Assembly: GCA_038503035.1 (NCBI GenBank)
Contig: JAVSML010038982.1
Location: forward strand, 1 to 64,000
DNA length: 64,000 nt
Direction: 5' to 3'
Origin: Crocodylus rhombifer
Lineage: Eukaryota > Chordata > Crocodylia > Crocodylidae
Every line of letters starts with the position of its first letter. Within the stretch, counting starts at the first letter, position 1. This document shows positions 1 through 10,545 of the stretch, in pieces. The notes under the pieces are model-generated. The model ran no database searches. It had not been told where the DNA came from and worked only from the letters and a program-made list of their open reading frames with translations. Both the position numbers and the translations under genes were made by a program.

Positions 1-850
1 CAGGGTGTGTGTGGGCATAGGCGACACTTTAGGAGGGGATGGGGGGGCATGTGCCCCTCCAGACTTCTACACCCACATGTGGCTGCAGCCTGGCCAGACT
101 AGCACCAGGCAGGAGCTGTAGTAGTAGACAGAGTCTTCCTGCTTCTTCCCAAGATCCAGAATGGCACAGGAGCCACCTCCACAGCCCAGCAGGTGAGACC
201 CAGCATGCAAGGGAGCACTGCACCACCATGGCTACCATAGTGAGGCAACTCCTGCCCATCCAGCAGCAGCAGGGGGGCACAACTCCATGTCGCCACTATC
301 AAGAGCCCCATCACAGCCAGGCCAAGGCAAGGTGCTGTGGTGGTGGCACAGAGTTATCCCTCCCAGCTGCTGCTGAGCAGGCAGGGGGTGCCTCACCTTG
401 GTGGCCAGGGCGCTATGGTACTCCTGGCAGCAGTGGTGGCAGCAGCACTGAGTGTTCCTACCCCACTCTGCCCTCCTGCACCAGCTCCTGCCCATTGAGC
501 CACAGAGGCAGCTCTGGCCCAGTGCTGGTCAGCCATGCTGCAGCCCCATGCCCTGCTGTGGGTGCAGAAATTTTGGAGGTACATGTTCCCTCATATTCCC
601 ACCAAGAATTGCCTATGCCCCCCCCCACTCACTTATCTGCAGGGAGCTGTGCTCCACCATGCTGCCTGGCTCTATTGCCTGCCATGTGCACGTGTGCGTG
701 GGCACCTGCACATGACACCCCCTGCCTCTGATCACCCTCCTCCTGCTCCCCCCAAGCTAGCCTGCAAGGGGAAACCAGCTGGTTCCCAGGTTTTTCTCCT
801 TAAAAGGAGAAAATCTGCATTTTTTCCATGGGAAACAGAAAACCCAGATC
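1..850. repeat. GC-rich repeat-like block, left end outside window
   Basis: This stretch is GC-rich with CAGCAG/GTGGTGGCAG-type low complexity, unlike the AT-rich DNA that follows. It begins inside the element, so the left boundary is not visible. An open frame on the + strand spans 39-731 (230 codons), but its product is rich in Ser, Cys, Pro, His and Ala, has no recognisable domain, and overlaps open frames on both strands, as expected of stop-poor GC-rich DNA. Near the right edge (790-812) is a short palindrome, TTCTCCTT-AA-AAGGAGAA. I infer the end of a GC-rich DNA transposon, not a gene. The family is not identified. Confidence 0.4.
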
Positions 851-2681
851 CCTGTTAATAAGGACATAGACATTCAAATTCCCCATCCCCTTGTTCACCT
901 AGTCCACTGCAGTCAGCTTCTGTTGTGTAGCTACCTCTTTCCAAATTCTGGCTACACCTCTTTACAAAGCCTACCAACAAGATCAAAATGAATTTGACCT
1001 GTTGAAAATATTCAAAATCAAGTAATTAAAAGCTCGCTGTTGGGCATCTGGGACTCAGGTAGTGCACTAGGGAATACTGACTATTACCTGGCTCCCAGTT
1101 ACTGTGACCTGTCCCATTTGTAAATAAAATAAATAGTAGCCTGTAGTTTTTGGCTTCCCTCTGCCTCTAGGAACATTGGTTTCTCCAGGGAGCAGTGCAT
1201 TATCAATAGGGCCTTTGAATTAAGAGGGTTTGTGCTGTGGTTGCTTGGAGTTTAGCATCCTTAAGTAATTGCTTATTTTTATTCTGCTTGTCCATTGCAG
1301 GGCCTTTGGGTTCTTTCCCTCTTCAAAACTGGATGCCAAATTCTTGATGAGGACATCCAGGAATTTGTTGAACATACACTTAAGTCACATTTTACAGTTG
1401 AACACCTATTAAACAATATATATTGGTAACATTTTCAGGCTCTCAATGTCAATGAGAAATCTTTTAGAATGGACAATTGAATAGGTCAGTACTGAAGACC
1501 TCATACATTCGACTGCAGAACTGTATTTTTACCTTAATTCTCACCTTTGCTGTTGTCAGCTAGTATATGACTTGCTGGTGGCATGGACTTAACCACTATC
1601 TGCTGGCTGATCTTGCTACATGAGACATATTACAGCTAAGACTAGCCAGGAGTCTTGATTTTTAGGTAGCAGCCTGAAAAGATGAGTCTAAAAGTAGCTG
1701 AGGCAGGTTGTCAGAGCTGAAGTTATTCTTTGTTATACCTTAGGCAAGTTACCTGCACGGGTTATATTTTCATTTGCAATTTCCTGAATGAACTGCCAAG
1801 CACTGTACATGAACCACAGCTCTCAGCAGGCTAGTACTACTCATTTATCAAACCATTGTGAGCTGCTATATCAAAAAGCAGGTTTGCTTATTGCTGGTTT
1901 TGTTTTTCAGATGTACAGATGATCAGGAGTAGACTAGCAATATACCAGTTTTAAACTCCAGTGTCTCATGGAACCACATTTTTCTTCAGTCAGATAAAAA
2001 ATGGTCAGTTTAATTCTGAATAGTTTTGGTTTTTTTAACACTGCAATCTTCCTGACAGTGAGTTTCTGGAAAGATACCAAGCATATGGGCTTCCAAACTA
2101 AACGAAGAGAACACTAAACGGTGGTGCTCTTATTTGTGATCATGCATTTTGTGTGGCTCATATAAATGGCCACAATTTTTCAACAGGACTTAGGCTAGCC
2201 TCTGAGACTGCACTGGCAATTAGCACACCTGCCAATGGCTTGTAGGTGTAAGTAATGGCCTAGAGATGCACCTTCCAGATCTGTAGGAGCAATCAAATAG
2301 GTGGGTAGTAGCACCTGCAAGTGATTGCACTTGCAAAGTTACAGGTGCAAACAATTAAGGATGCAACATTAGAAGCAGTTTCTTAGAAGGGTGTAAAGGA
2401 GCTTGATGTTTAAGTTATTCCAGCTCCTAGTAGATCATGGCCGTTTATTTTTATTCTGTCTTTGGGGATTACAACTGAATTACTTTGCTATATATTATCC
2501 CCAGCCCAAACAGACAAGTTCACATTGACTGCTCCTCTGCACAGGAAATAAACCAAATTTACAAGAGTTCTAGTGACATTAAGGGGGAAAAACCCAAAAT
2601 GTGCCAGCTCTGAATGTTTTCTCACATCCCCTCCCCAACCTCATGCTGAGTAACTTCAGTGTCAGTGTTATTGTATTTCAG
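851..2681. other. Anonymous AT-rich non-coding DNA
   Basis: No repeat, RNA gene or credible coding frame recognised. The sequence is moderately AT-rich with scattered short poly-T runs. Confidence 0.5.
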
Positions 2682-2750
2682 GCAGACTTTGTCAAAGCCG
2701 ACTTAAAAACCGAGCAGCCGAGATTAGAAATGAAGTGGCTCAAAACTACA
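2682..2750 (+). other. Possible 69-bp internal exon (weak candidate)
   Basis: An acceptor (TTATTGTATTTCAG) is followed by 69 bases and a fair donor (ACA|GTTAAG). The length is a multiple of three. Two frames are open: one gives ADFVKADLKTEQPRLEMKWL..., the other starts RLCQSRLKNRAAEIRNEVAQ and has a helical, charged composition typical of coiled-coil proteins. I recognise neither product. This could equally be chance: a pyrimidine tract plus AG followed by 69 open bases is not rare in 64 kb. No neighbouring exon supports it. Confidence 0.15.
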
Positions 2751-3123
2751 GTTAAGCAAAACCTTTATGTATTTATCATAAAGGAATAGGCTTCGTAGTC
2801 CATCAGGATATTACTTGGAAAACAATCTGCTACTGTGATAAATTTCCTTAAGCTTTTGCAGGCACAGGTCTGTACAAAATGGGATTAACTCAAAACCTCC
2901 TTATCAGCAAAAATGCATATGGCCCATTTTATGGATTCTGCTTTACAGGGTTAAGTTTAAGCTATCCAGCACACTACTGGAGAAAAGTCAGGGTCTTTTA
3001 ACTGCACTTATGATCTCCAGAGTGTAATTCGTCCCTTGAGCAAGTCTGCTAGTTCATTGTTAATAATGAAGTCCTAAAGGAAAAGTCAAACGGAACAAAA
3101 AAAAAAAAGCAGCAAAACTAGAG
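2751..3123. other. Anonymous non-coding DNA
   Basis: Nothing recognised apart from a 12-base A run near 3098. If the minus-strand exon candidate at 3124-3272 were real, this would be its 3' untranslated region. The nearest minus-strand AATAAA lies about 670 bp away near 2450. Confidence 0.4.
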
Positions 3124-3272
3124 TTATTTTTGTACATAGTATTTCTTGCTGACATCCAGGATGTTAAATGAGAAAGATTTACCATCCTCCTGCCCCAAAT
3201 AATCTTGGAAGTCATATCCTCTATGCAAAAGAGTTATAGAGGCTTTTTCCCTTGAAATAGAGATTTGACCCA
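3124..3272 (-). other. Possible 3' terminal coding exon, minus strand (weak candidate)
   Basis: Read on the minus strand, a TTAAAATTGTAG acceptor with only a poor pyrimidine tract is followed by an open frame ending in TAA at 3124-3126. The product begins GQISISREKASITLLHRGYD and ends SFNILDVSKKYYVQK. The composition is ordinary for a soluble protein, unlike the GC-rich repeat frames elsewhere. I recognise no family. Against it: the acceptor is weak and there is no close polyadenylation signal. Confidence 0.13.
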
Positions 3273-3461
3273 CTACAATTTTAAGATAGATATTCACTGT
3301 TAACATTCCCAAACTTTGTTTAGCTCCATGCTTCTCTTGGAGTAATGCCAGGTACACATGACAATACCCCATGCATGTGCGCATATTTCTGTAGAGGCCT
3401 CCATTGAAAAAAAATCCTGTTCCCCTAGAATACATGCCTCTTCTACACCTTCCTGTTAAAT

Positions 3462-3958
3462 CAGGGGTTTTCAACTTTTTTTAGCAAGTGTACCCCTTCT
3501 GTTGGTGGTAGCTAGATGCAGAGGGGGCCCCCCACCACCCGAAGTCCTGTCAGCCAGGTAGCACTTGTGCAGCCTGCAGAGGGGCACTGCTGCCCTTGGC
3601 CCCCTGGCTCTGCTCCTGGGAGGTGGCAGTGCAGGGTGGTGGGTGGCAGCAGCAGCTGCCACATGGGAGTCCCCCCACCCCACATCCATCCGCAGAGGGG
3701 TGCTTCATCATTGGCTACTGGCCAAGGGTAGCAGCCTGGCAGCCAGTCAGGAAAGCAAGCTGGGGTGGGTGGGGTGCCGCAAGGGGCTGGCGGTGCCCGG
3801 TGTGCCTCTCCCTTGGGTAAGAGGCGACGTGTGGGAACATGCTAGGGGAGACACCACTGTGCCCTGGGGTGCACTTTGTCCCTGCCCACCCATGCATACC
3901 ACCTATGACCTTTCCAATTACCCCTAGGGGTATGTGTACCCCCAGTTGACAGCCCCTG
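3462..3958. mobile_element. Non-autonomous hAT-type DNA transposon, 497 bp
   Basis: The ends are inverted repeats: CAGGGGTTTTCAACT at the left, and at the right a sequence whose reverse complement reads CAGGGGCTGTCAACTGGGGG. CAGGGG termini are typical of hAT elements. The 8 bases flanking each end (TGTTAAAT and TATTAGAA) agree at only 5 of 8 positions, so the TSD is decayed or the boundary is slightly off. The interior is GC-rich with several overlapping open frames but no transposase, so it is a deletion derivative. Confidence 0.65.
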
Positions 3959-3966
3959 TATTAGAA

Positions 3967-4775
3967 CACCTTTCCTAAAATACAAATCACAGAAAAGCCA
4001 GTAGCGCCCCAGTAGGGTGTTTAGAACATCAAATACTAACTGATACACATGGACTTTATTCATGTACAAGCTAACTAATTTAGTTAAACTACTGCAGACA
4101 CTTGTGTTAAAAGTAAAGAGCGGGCTATTTCAGTTTCACTTAAGCCTTAGGATATTCCAAGACATCTACAATGCTATTTACCAAAAAGGAAAACAAAGCA
4201 ATTTGACTGTAATTCATTTTGCTTCTCCTCCCAAACTCCTGAGAACTAATGGTACTAACAAAAACGTCCCTTCCCCAAGATATTCTGACCTGGATTGTTG
4301 CTGCAACAACTATTCTGGTTGAAGGTCCAAACCGAAGGTGCCATAAATCAAACTGAAAACATTGGAAGAACTACATGCTACCCTCCTACCTGAAAGTTTC
4401 ACCTAGTCTAGGAGCTCTAGTATTTGCTACGTATAGGTTAAAATAAACTAGTTTGTAATAACAAGTTTCTTTCTGGAAACTTTTATAAAAATCTCTCTGC
4501 TGAGGAAAGAGGTCCTAGCAGAAGCCAGAATTATAGAGCAAAATATAAACAATGACATCAAGCACAAACATCGGCTTTCATGGAAAGAAGCAGCTGACCT
4601 CTGCCCGGCACTCAGGAGATGTGTTTTGCAGGACTTGCTGATGCCTAGCTACAAGTCAACATCCAGGGAGATACTGTTCTGGTCACACAGCATGTATATG
4701 GTATCATTTTCCCATTTAAAAGTTGTTATTAAGGGCAGATGCATACAAAGGATTTTGTTTCATCAGCTCCTACTA
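3967..4775. other. Anonymous non-coding DNA
   Basis: No repeat or coding signal recognised. Confidence 0.45.
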
Positions 4776-4779
4776 CCTG

Positions 4780-4940
4780 TTGACCAGTGTAATTATAGGG
4801 TCTTGAAGGTAACTGGGACTGAAAGGATCTTCATTTATTTCCGGCTCTGTCAGATGTCATAGGATTCTAATTCCTTGATCTTCTGCCTCAGTTTCCTTCC
4901 TACTTCCCGATTCTATGAGATCAGGATAACACTTCCATCT
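4780..4940 (+). mobile_element. Probable MIR-type SINE remnant
   Basis: The segment around 4880-4935 contains CTGCCTCAGTTTCCTTC followed by GATCAGGATAACACTT, which parallels the conserved MIR core (GCCTCAGTTTCCTCATCTGTAAAATG...GATAATA). Upstream, TTTCCGGCTCTGTCAG resembles the MIR stretch after the B box. The copy is old and diverged. Confidence 0.45.
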
Positions 4941-5074
4941 CAATACAGTTTCTTGATACATGCTTTACCCTGGGGTGGGAACCACGTGGACCACAGTTTC
5001 AGTTCCTATAAATCAGCCTAGGTCCACTACACTTCTTTACAGTAGTTGCTTCTCTTGCCCACTTGTGTGCTGTT

Positions 5075-6180
5075 GTGTTGGTGACCACAAGATGACTGAG
5101 TTCAGGATCCCAAGGAAAGGAAGGATAGAGAGCAGCAGAGACTTCAGGAAAGAAGACTTGCCATACAAGTAACTTCCCTGACTCACGCAGAGAACTCATG
5201 GGCAGGATGCCCTGGGAAGCCACTCTCAGGGGGAGAGGAGTCCAGGAGAGCTGGCTGCACTTCAAAGAAGCCTTACTGAGAGTGCAGGAACAAACCATCC
5301 TGATGCACAGGAAGACTAGCAAGAGTGGCAGAAGATCACCTTGGCTTAGCAGGGAACTCTTCAGTATACTATACCACAAAAAGGAAGCTTGTAAGAAGTG
5401 GAAACTTGGACAAACAACTAGGGAGGAGTATAAGAGTATTGCTCAGGCATACGGGGATAAGTCAGGTCAAAGCGCAATTGGAGTTGCAGCTAGCAAGGGA
5501 TGTGAAAGGGAACAAGAAGGGTTTCTACAAGTATGTCAGTGACAAGAAAAAGATCAGGGACAGTGTAGGTCCTTTACTGAATGGGAGAGACAACTTAGTG
5601 ACAGAGGATGCAGAAAAGGCTGAAGTATTTAATGCCTTTTTCACCTCTATCTTTACAAGTAAGGTCAGCTCCAAGACTACTGCACCTGGCAGCACAGTTT
5701 GGGGAGGAGGTGAACAGTGGTGAAAGAACAAGTTAGGGACTATTTAGAAAAGTTGGACATATATAAGTCCATGGGGCCAGATCGGATGCACCTGAGGATG
5801 CTGAGGGAGTTGGCTAATGTGATTGCAGAGCTGCTGGCCATCATCTTGAAAACTCATGGCGATTGGGAGAGGTCCCAGGTAACTAGAAAAGGGCAAACAG
5901 TGTCCATATTTAAGAAAGGGGAAAAGGAGGATCCAGACAACTACAGAACAGTCAGCCTCACCTCAGTTCCTAGAAAAATCATGGAGAAGATCCTCAAGCA
6001 GTCTATTTCTAAGCACTTAGTGGAGAAGAAGGTGATCAGGAACAGCCAGCATGGATTCACCAAGAGCAAGGCATGCCTGACCAACCTGACTGCCTTCTGT
6101 GATGAGATGGCTGGCTCTGTGGATGTGGGGAGACCAGTGGATGTGGTACACCTTGATTTGAGCAATACACAAAGCTTTTG
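5075..6180 (+). mobile_element. CR1 LINE, subfamily A, 5' part of a broken copy
   Basis: CR1 elements move by target-primed reverse transcription using an ORF2 with endonuclease and reverse transcriptase. This copy starts inside ORF2 (GDHKMTEFRI near 5075) and runs through the ORF2 middle and the N-terminal half of the reverse transcriptase. It stops at 6180, just after the first catalytic block. Several frameshifts and stops separate frames at 5198-5542, 5325-5723 and 5717-6181. It continues at about 6556 after a family-P insertion, with the YADD region missing. The missing 5' end is normal for CR1. Confidence 0.85.
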
Positions 6181-6181
6181 A
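5717..6181 (+). pseudogene. CR1 reverse transcriptase fragment (N-terminal palm/fingers)
   Basis: This 154-codon frame carries the CR1-clade blocks in order: KSMGPDRMHLRMLRELA (about residues 17-33), IFKKGEKEDPDNYRTVSLTS (about 75-95), KIMEKIL (about 98-104), QHGFTKSKACLTNL (about 122-135) and VVHLDLS (near 146-152), where the first catalytic aspartate of the polymerase lies. The frame then breaks inside what should be SKAFDTV, where family-P sequence begins. The rest of the polymerase, including the YADD motif, is absent. It is a dead retrotransposon gene, not a host gene. Confidence 0.85.
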
Positions 6182-6555
6182 GTCAGAGGTGATATCTTTT
6201 ATTAGACCAGAAAAAAAAAAAATCCTTTCCTTGAAAGCTTTTGGGCCCATACACCCTTTCTCAGGCTGAGAAGATTTCAAAGATTGTAAAAGTCCTCCTA
6301 GGTAGAAAATAAACTCCATTTTGCACAGGGGAGGCAGAAGCTGGAAGTGTATTCCCCTGGGTATGTGCAAGTCCTTTTGTGAGAGTGTTTCTCTGTGATG
6401 TGCAGATTAGGTTGTCTTCCTCCCTGGAGGTGTCCAATATCAGAGGCAGCCACAGACGTGAAAAAAATTCTTCTTTCTGTTTATCAATGAAGTTTACTTT
6501 TTCCAAATGGTTAAAATATGTTATCTTCCATGTTTCATTGCTCTAGTTCACAGAG
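6181..6555. mobile_element. Palindromic repeat, family P, inserted in the CR1
   Basis: It begins near GAGGTGATATCTTTTATTAG, the hallmark terminus of a repeat found at least four more times here (23131, 32558, 43625, 46959). Next come GAAAGCTTTTGGGC and ACACCCTTTCTCAGGCTGAG, also shared. The segment CAAAGATTGTAAAAGTCCTCC (about 6274) recurs at 43735. It interrupts the CR1 exactly in the SKAFDTV block. About 130 codons of CR1 are missing on resumption, so an additional deletion occurred. The superfamily is not assigned. Confidence 0.6.
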
Positions 6556-7045
6556 CAACGCCTACCCACTACAGAAAGGATGTGGACAAATTGGAGGGAG
6601 TCCAGCAGTGGGCAGTGAAAATAGTTCAGGGACTGGAGGACATGACTTATGAGACAGGCTAAGGGAACTGGGCTGATTTAGTCAGAAGAAGAGAAGACTG
6701 AGAGGGGACTTAATAGCAGCCTTCAACTACCTGAAGGGGGGCTCCAAAGACGATGGAGCCGGACTGTTCTCAGTGGTGGCAGACGACAGAACAAGGAGCA
6801 ATCGTCTCAAGTTGCAGCAAGGGAAGTTTAGGTTAGATATTAGGAAGTATTGTCTCACTAGGAGGACAGTAAAACACTGGGACAGGTTACCCAGAGAGAT
6901 TGTGGACTCTTCCTCCTTGGACCCGGCCAGACAAAGCCTTGGCTGGGATGATCTAGCTGGGGATGGTCTTGCTTTGAGCAAGGTGTTGCACTAGATGACC
7001 TCCTGAGGTCCCTTCCAACCCTAAGTTTCTAATTGTATAATTCTG
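6556..7045 (+). mobile_element. CR1 LINE, subfamily A, 3' part
   Basis: The element resumes at the HYRKDVDKLEGVQQ block and runs through ORF2's C-terminus into the CR1 3' end. The [20 protein letters not shown] and [14 protein letters not shown] blocks are clear, in several frames. The 3' untranslated end reads GATGACCTCCTGAGGTCCCT, then TTCTAATTGTATAATTCTGT, the usual short-repeat CR1 tail. It belongs with the copy at 44804-45468: both share [15 protein letters not shown]. Confidence 0.85.
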
Positions 7046-7254
7046 TGGGCTGGCAACACCACCAGGGCAGAGAGGAACTCTGCTTGCATTGGACTCTAAG
7101 CTCTGAAGGTAGAAAACATGTCATCCAGGAAGACAATAAATCAGCTCTGCAAGAAGGCAAACGTACTACAGATTTTCACGTCACAAGTAAACAATGCTGC
7201 AAACAATGTATAGAGAAGAACTTCTCCGGCTACTAATATACCAACGCTAAGAGA
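7046..7254. other. Spacer between LINE copies
   Basis: About 200 bp of unrecognised sequence between the 3' end of one LINE and the visible start of the next. Confidence 0.4.
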
Positions 7255-9094
7255 ATAAGTAATAACCAAGAGGAACTGGAATTTCTCATTGAGGAGAAGC
7301 AATCAAAAATATAGCTGGATCCCACAGGATGATTTGATTGACTGAAATGTTAAAATCAGTGATTACAACTTGCTCAGGTACTGGGGGAGTGTCTACATTA
7401 AAGTCACTGTTACTTGTTCTACAGATACTAATAACTAAGAACTACAGGATCTCGAATGCTAATGTGCTAGCAAAGCCCATGTGGACAGGTGGGCATCTGG
7501 TCCAGATGACTATACAAAACAGGGACAAGATGCATCACTGCTTAAGCATTAGTCTAAAATGTGGGCAATGCTAGACAGACATTTATGGTTTGTCAAAATG
7601 ATAAAGAGCAATTATCTAACATAAAAAGTAATGTACCACACATGAAATAGTTTGGTTTTGATCTGCATCAGAATGGTAAAGCTGGATTAATCACTAGACT
7701 GGAATTAAGGACCAGTGATCATGATCAAAATGGGTAAACAGAAGACAATTCCACCCCATATATATTTAATATTTTATACCTACAGGGATTTTCTCAGTGA
7801 TTCAGGAGGACTCATTTCCCAAAGATGAGGAAAATTATGAGCATGAGAACTACAGTTTCAAAGAAAAAGTCTAGACAAAAATGACAGAAGGACGGGATTT
7901 TTTAAGAATAGTTTTAGATGGCCAAAAAACATGCTTCTGCATCAAAAACAGGACAACTTTGTGTAAAAGTCCATCCTGGTTCAGTGGTGAAGTGAAATAA
8001 GATATAATGAACTAGAAAGGGGAAAATGGATAGCAATCAATATAAAATGTAAGTTATAAAATGCAGAAAGATAAGGGAAGCTAAAGATAGCATTAAAATT
8101 ATGGCTGGCATAGCTAAAGGCAACAAGAAGTTGGGGTTTTTTAACATGGGTTAGAAGCAAAATACATTATTGGATGGTAGAAGCCCATTAATAGTAAAAC
8201 TGTCATTAGTGACAAAGAAAAAGAAGTGTTTGATATTTTTGTTATATATTTGGAAAGAATCTAGATGACATACTTGTATCATATGAAAATGATGAACTAT
8301 TTTACAGACTACTAATAATCAACAAGGACAATAAACAACACCCATTAGGAACAAAAACATTGACATCATCCCTGAATTATCTGGACCCAAGGATTCCAAA
8401 AGAGCTAGTGAAGAAATATCCATTCAGCTAGTTTTTGGCAAATTTTGCAACATCAGGGAAATTTCAGCCTGGTAATGTTGTGTTAAACTGTATGGAAAGC
8501 AAGGAAGACATCCTGAGTAACTATGGGTTATAGTAACTACAGGCTGTCATCAACACTGGGGAAATTAATAGGAAAAAATGAATATGGGATTTTATTGAAG
8601 TATTAAAGGGCAAGAAGATAATTAATGCCATCCAACACAATTCTTTGAAAAACAGGTATTCAAGGAAATTCGATTTCATTTTTTGACAAGATTATAAGTT
8701 TGGTTGATAAAACTGACTGTGGAGATGTAATAATTCTTCAAAAAATGTTTAAGGTAGTATTGCATTCATTATGACTAAAAAGTTGGCATCTGTCAATAAA
8801 GAGCATGTTACATATATTCAAAACTGGCTGAATGACAGATCTCAAAGCAGTTTTCTCAGTGGGGAACTCTCACTGAATGGGGCTGCACAGTGATCAGAGC
8901 TAGCCAGATGCTTTCAGTGATTTCAAAGTAAATCTAAAAGTTATAGCTGATAAAATTTGCAGGTGATACAAAGATGGGTGATACAAAATGATGAGGACTG
9001 GGCATAATACAAAGCAATCTAGATACTGATAAATTGAGGCTTATTCTAAATAATGTATTTTAACAGATCCAAATGCAGTCATACATCAAGGAAG
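7255..9094 (+). mobile_element. Old L3-type (CR1 clade) LINE, 5' segment
   Basis: Frame-hopping translation shows a degenerate CR1-clade ORF2 in order: NQEELEFLIEEKQSKI (about 7270), a SDHD...IKMVNRRQFHPI block (about 7707), KSPSWFSGEVK (about 7970), LSGPKDSKRASEEI (about 8380), GKQGRHPE (about 8500), a LID.TDCGDVIILQKMFKVVL block (about 8700), and a decayed polymerase block near 8960 (ADKICR*YKDG in place of FADDTK). It reaches MYFNRSKC at 9053. Almost every block contains stops or frameshifts, so it is far older than the CR1 copies. The copy resumes after the CR1 at 9095-9871. Confidence 0.75.
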
Positions 9095-9786
9095 CTGGAA
9101 TGCAGGGCAATACAAAGCGATGCACTTGGGGAGGAACAACTGCACCATACCTACAGGCTGGGGAACTCCCTTCTCGTCAGGGCAAAGGCAGAAAAGGATC
9201 TGGGAGTCATCATAGACTCCAAGATGAACATGGGCCGGCAGTGTGGGGATGCAGTCAGGAAGGCCAACCGCACCTTGTCATGCATCCACAGATGCATCTT
9301 GAGCAGGTCCAAGGAGGTGATCCTCCCCCTCTATGTGACGCTGGTCAGGCCGCAGCTGGAGTACTGCGTCCAGTTCTGGGCGCTGCGCTTCAGGAGGGAC
9401 GTGGACAACATGGAGAGGGTCCAGAGGAGGCCACTCACATGATCAGGGGGCAGAAGGGCAGGCCCTACGAGGAGAGGCTATGGGACCTGAACCTGTTCAG
9501 CCTCCACAGGAGAAGGCTGAGAGGGGATCTGATGGCCTGTTACAAACTAGTCAGGGGGGACCAGCAGGCATTGGGGGAGTCCCTGTTCCCCCAAGCACCG
9601 CCAGGAGTGACCAGGAATAACAGTCACAAGCTGGCAGAGGGGAGATTTAGGCTGGATATCAGGAGGCGTGACTTCACTGTCAGGGCGGCTAGGGTCTGGA
9701 ACCAACTTCCAAGAGAAGTGGTGCTGGTTCCTACTCTGGGGGGCTTTAAGAGGGGGCTAGATGTATACCTTGCTGGGATTGTTTGA
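9053..9786 (+). pseudogene. CR1 ORF2 C-terminal fragment with one frameshift
   Basis: Two overlapping frames hold the C-terminal portion of CR1 ORF2. The first (9053-9442) has EKDLGVIIDSKMNMGRQCGD, KEVILPLYVTLVRPQLEYC and DVDNMERVQRR. It breaks near 9430, and the second frame carries on with YEERLWDLNLFSLHRRRLRG, a GVTRNNSHKLAEGRFRLDIR block and VWNQLPREVV, ending near 9786. One frameshift and no catalytic core mean it is non-functional. The first 14 or so codons of the first frame come from the older L3 copy. Confidence 0.8.
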
Positions 9787-9871
9787 CCCCAGTAATCTTT
9801 CCTGCCATGGCAGGGGGTCGGACTAGATGATCTACTCAGGTGCCTTCCGACCCTAGAAACTATGAAACTAT
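9095..9871 (+). mobile_element. CR1 LINE, subfamily B, 5'-truncated, inserted in the L3 copy
   Basis: This copy is much better preserved than the L3 around it. It begins in the HLGRNN block, continues through LVRPQLEYCVQFWALRF and the C-terminal ORF2 blocks, and ends in the 3' tail CCTAGAAACTATGAAACTAT at 9853-9871. Sequence on both sides belongs to one older L3 element, so this is a nested insertion. I could not define its TSD. Confidence 0.8.
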
Positions 9872-10545
9872 GGGAGACTATACTTAGACTTTGAAAAGGA
9901 TACAAGAGTCATAGCAGACAAGCTACTTAACATGTCGTGCTATGGCAAAAACTGTAAATGCAATCCTTTGGACTTAATAAAATAGGGCAATAATGAGTGG
10001 GATGGTGGTTTTACCTCTATGTACAGAATTGGAGAGAAGAATATTGAAGTATGGTGTCCACCTCTTCTGTCCATTTTCAAAAGCTTCAAAATTGTAGAGG
10101 TCGCAAAAAATGAACCACAAAATGGTTGGAGTGCAGAGAAAATACTTCTCTGAGAGGCTTAAAGAGCTCAGTGCATTCAGTTAACCAAAAGATTAACATG
10201 AGAGTAGATTAGCATGCAAGTAACTTCACTGGGAGACAAGACCAGTTACTGAAGAGCCCTTTATCTACTGGAGAAAGGCATAATGGAAAATCAGGTGACT
10301 AATACCTGTTAGAAAAAAAGCAGAAATTTAAGAGTGAGGGTGGTTACTCTTTGAAATACAGCTATCTACAGAAGAAATGGAAAAATTTTACTCCTCAAAT
10401 TAGGGCTGAAGACCCTTCTGAAAAATTATTTTCTGTCAAATAGTTATGGGATTCGATACAGAGGCAAGCAAGTATAATTAAATGGTCTATATTACATGAG
10501 CTATTGGTCCTTCTGATCAAACATTTATTATTCTATGAATTTAGT
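9872..10545 (+). mobile_element. Old L3-type LINE, 3' segment after the CR1 insertion
   Basis: The flanking L3 resumes with FEKDTRVIADKLLNMSCYGK (about 9890). Then come decayed versions of the LY.ELE...YGVHLF block, ENTSLRGLKSS and RGDKTSY. It ends at GGTCCTTCTGATCAAACATT and TTCTATGAATTTAG near 10543, matching the usual L3 3' end. Together with 7255-9094 it makes one copy of about 2.5 kb. Confidence 0.7.

Noticed and set aside
39..731. 230-codon open frame on the + strand at the window start
   Set aside because: GC-rich, stop-poor repeat DNA with overlapping open frames on both strands. The product is Ser/Cys/Pro/Ala-rich with no domain.
5198..5542. 114-codon + strand frame
   Set aside because: Part of the CR1 ORF2 in a shifted frame, not an independent gene.
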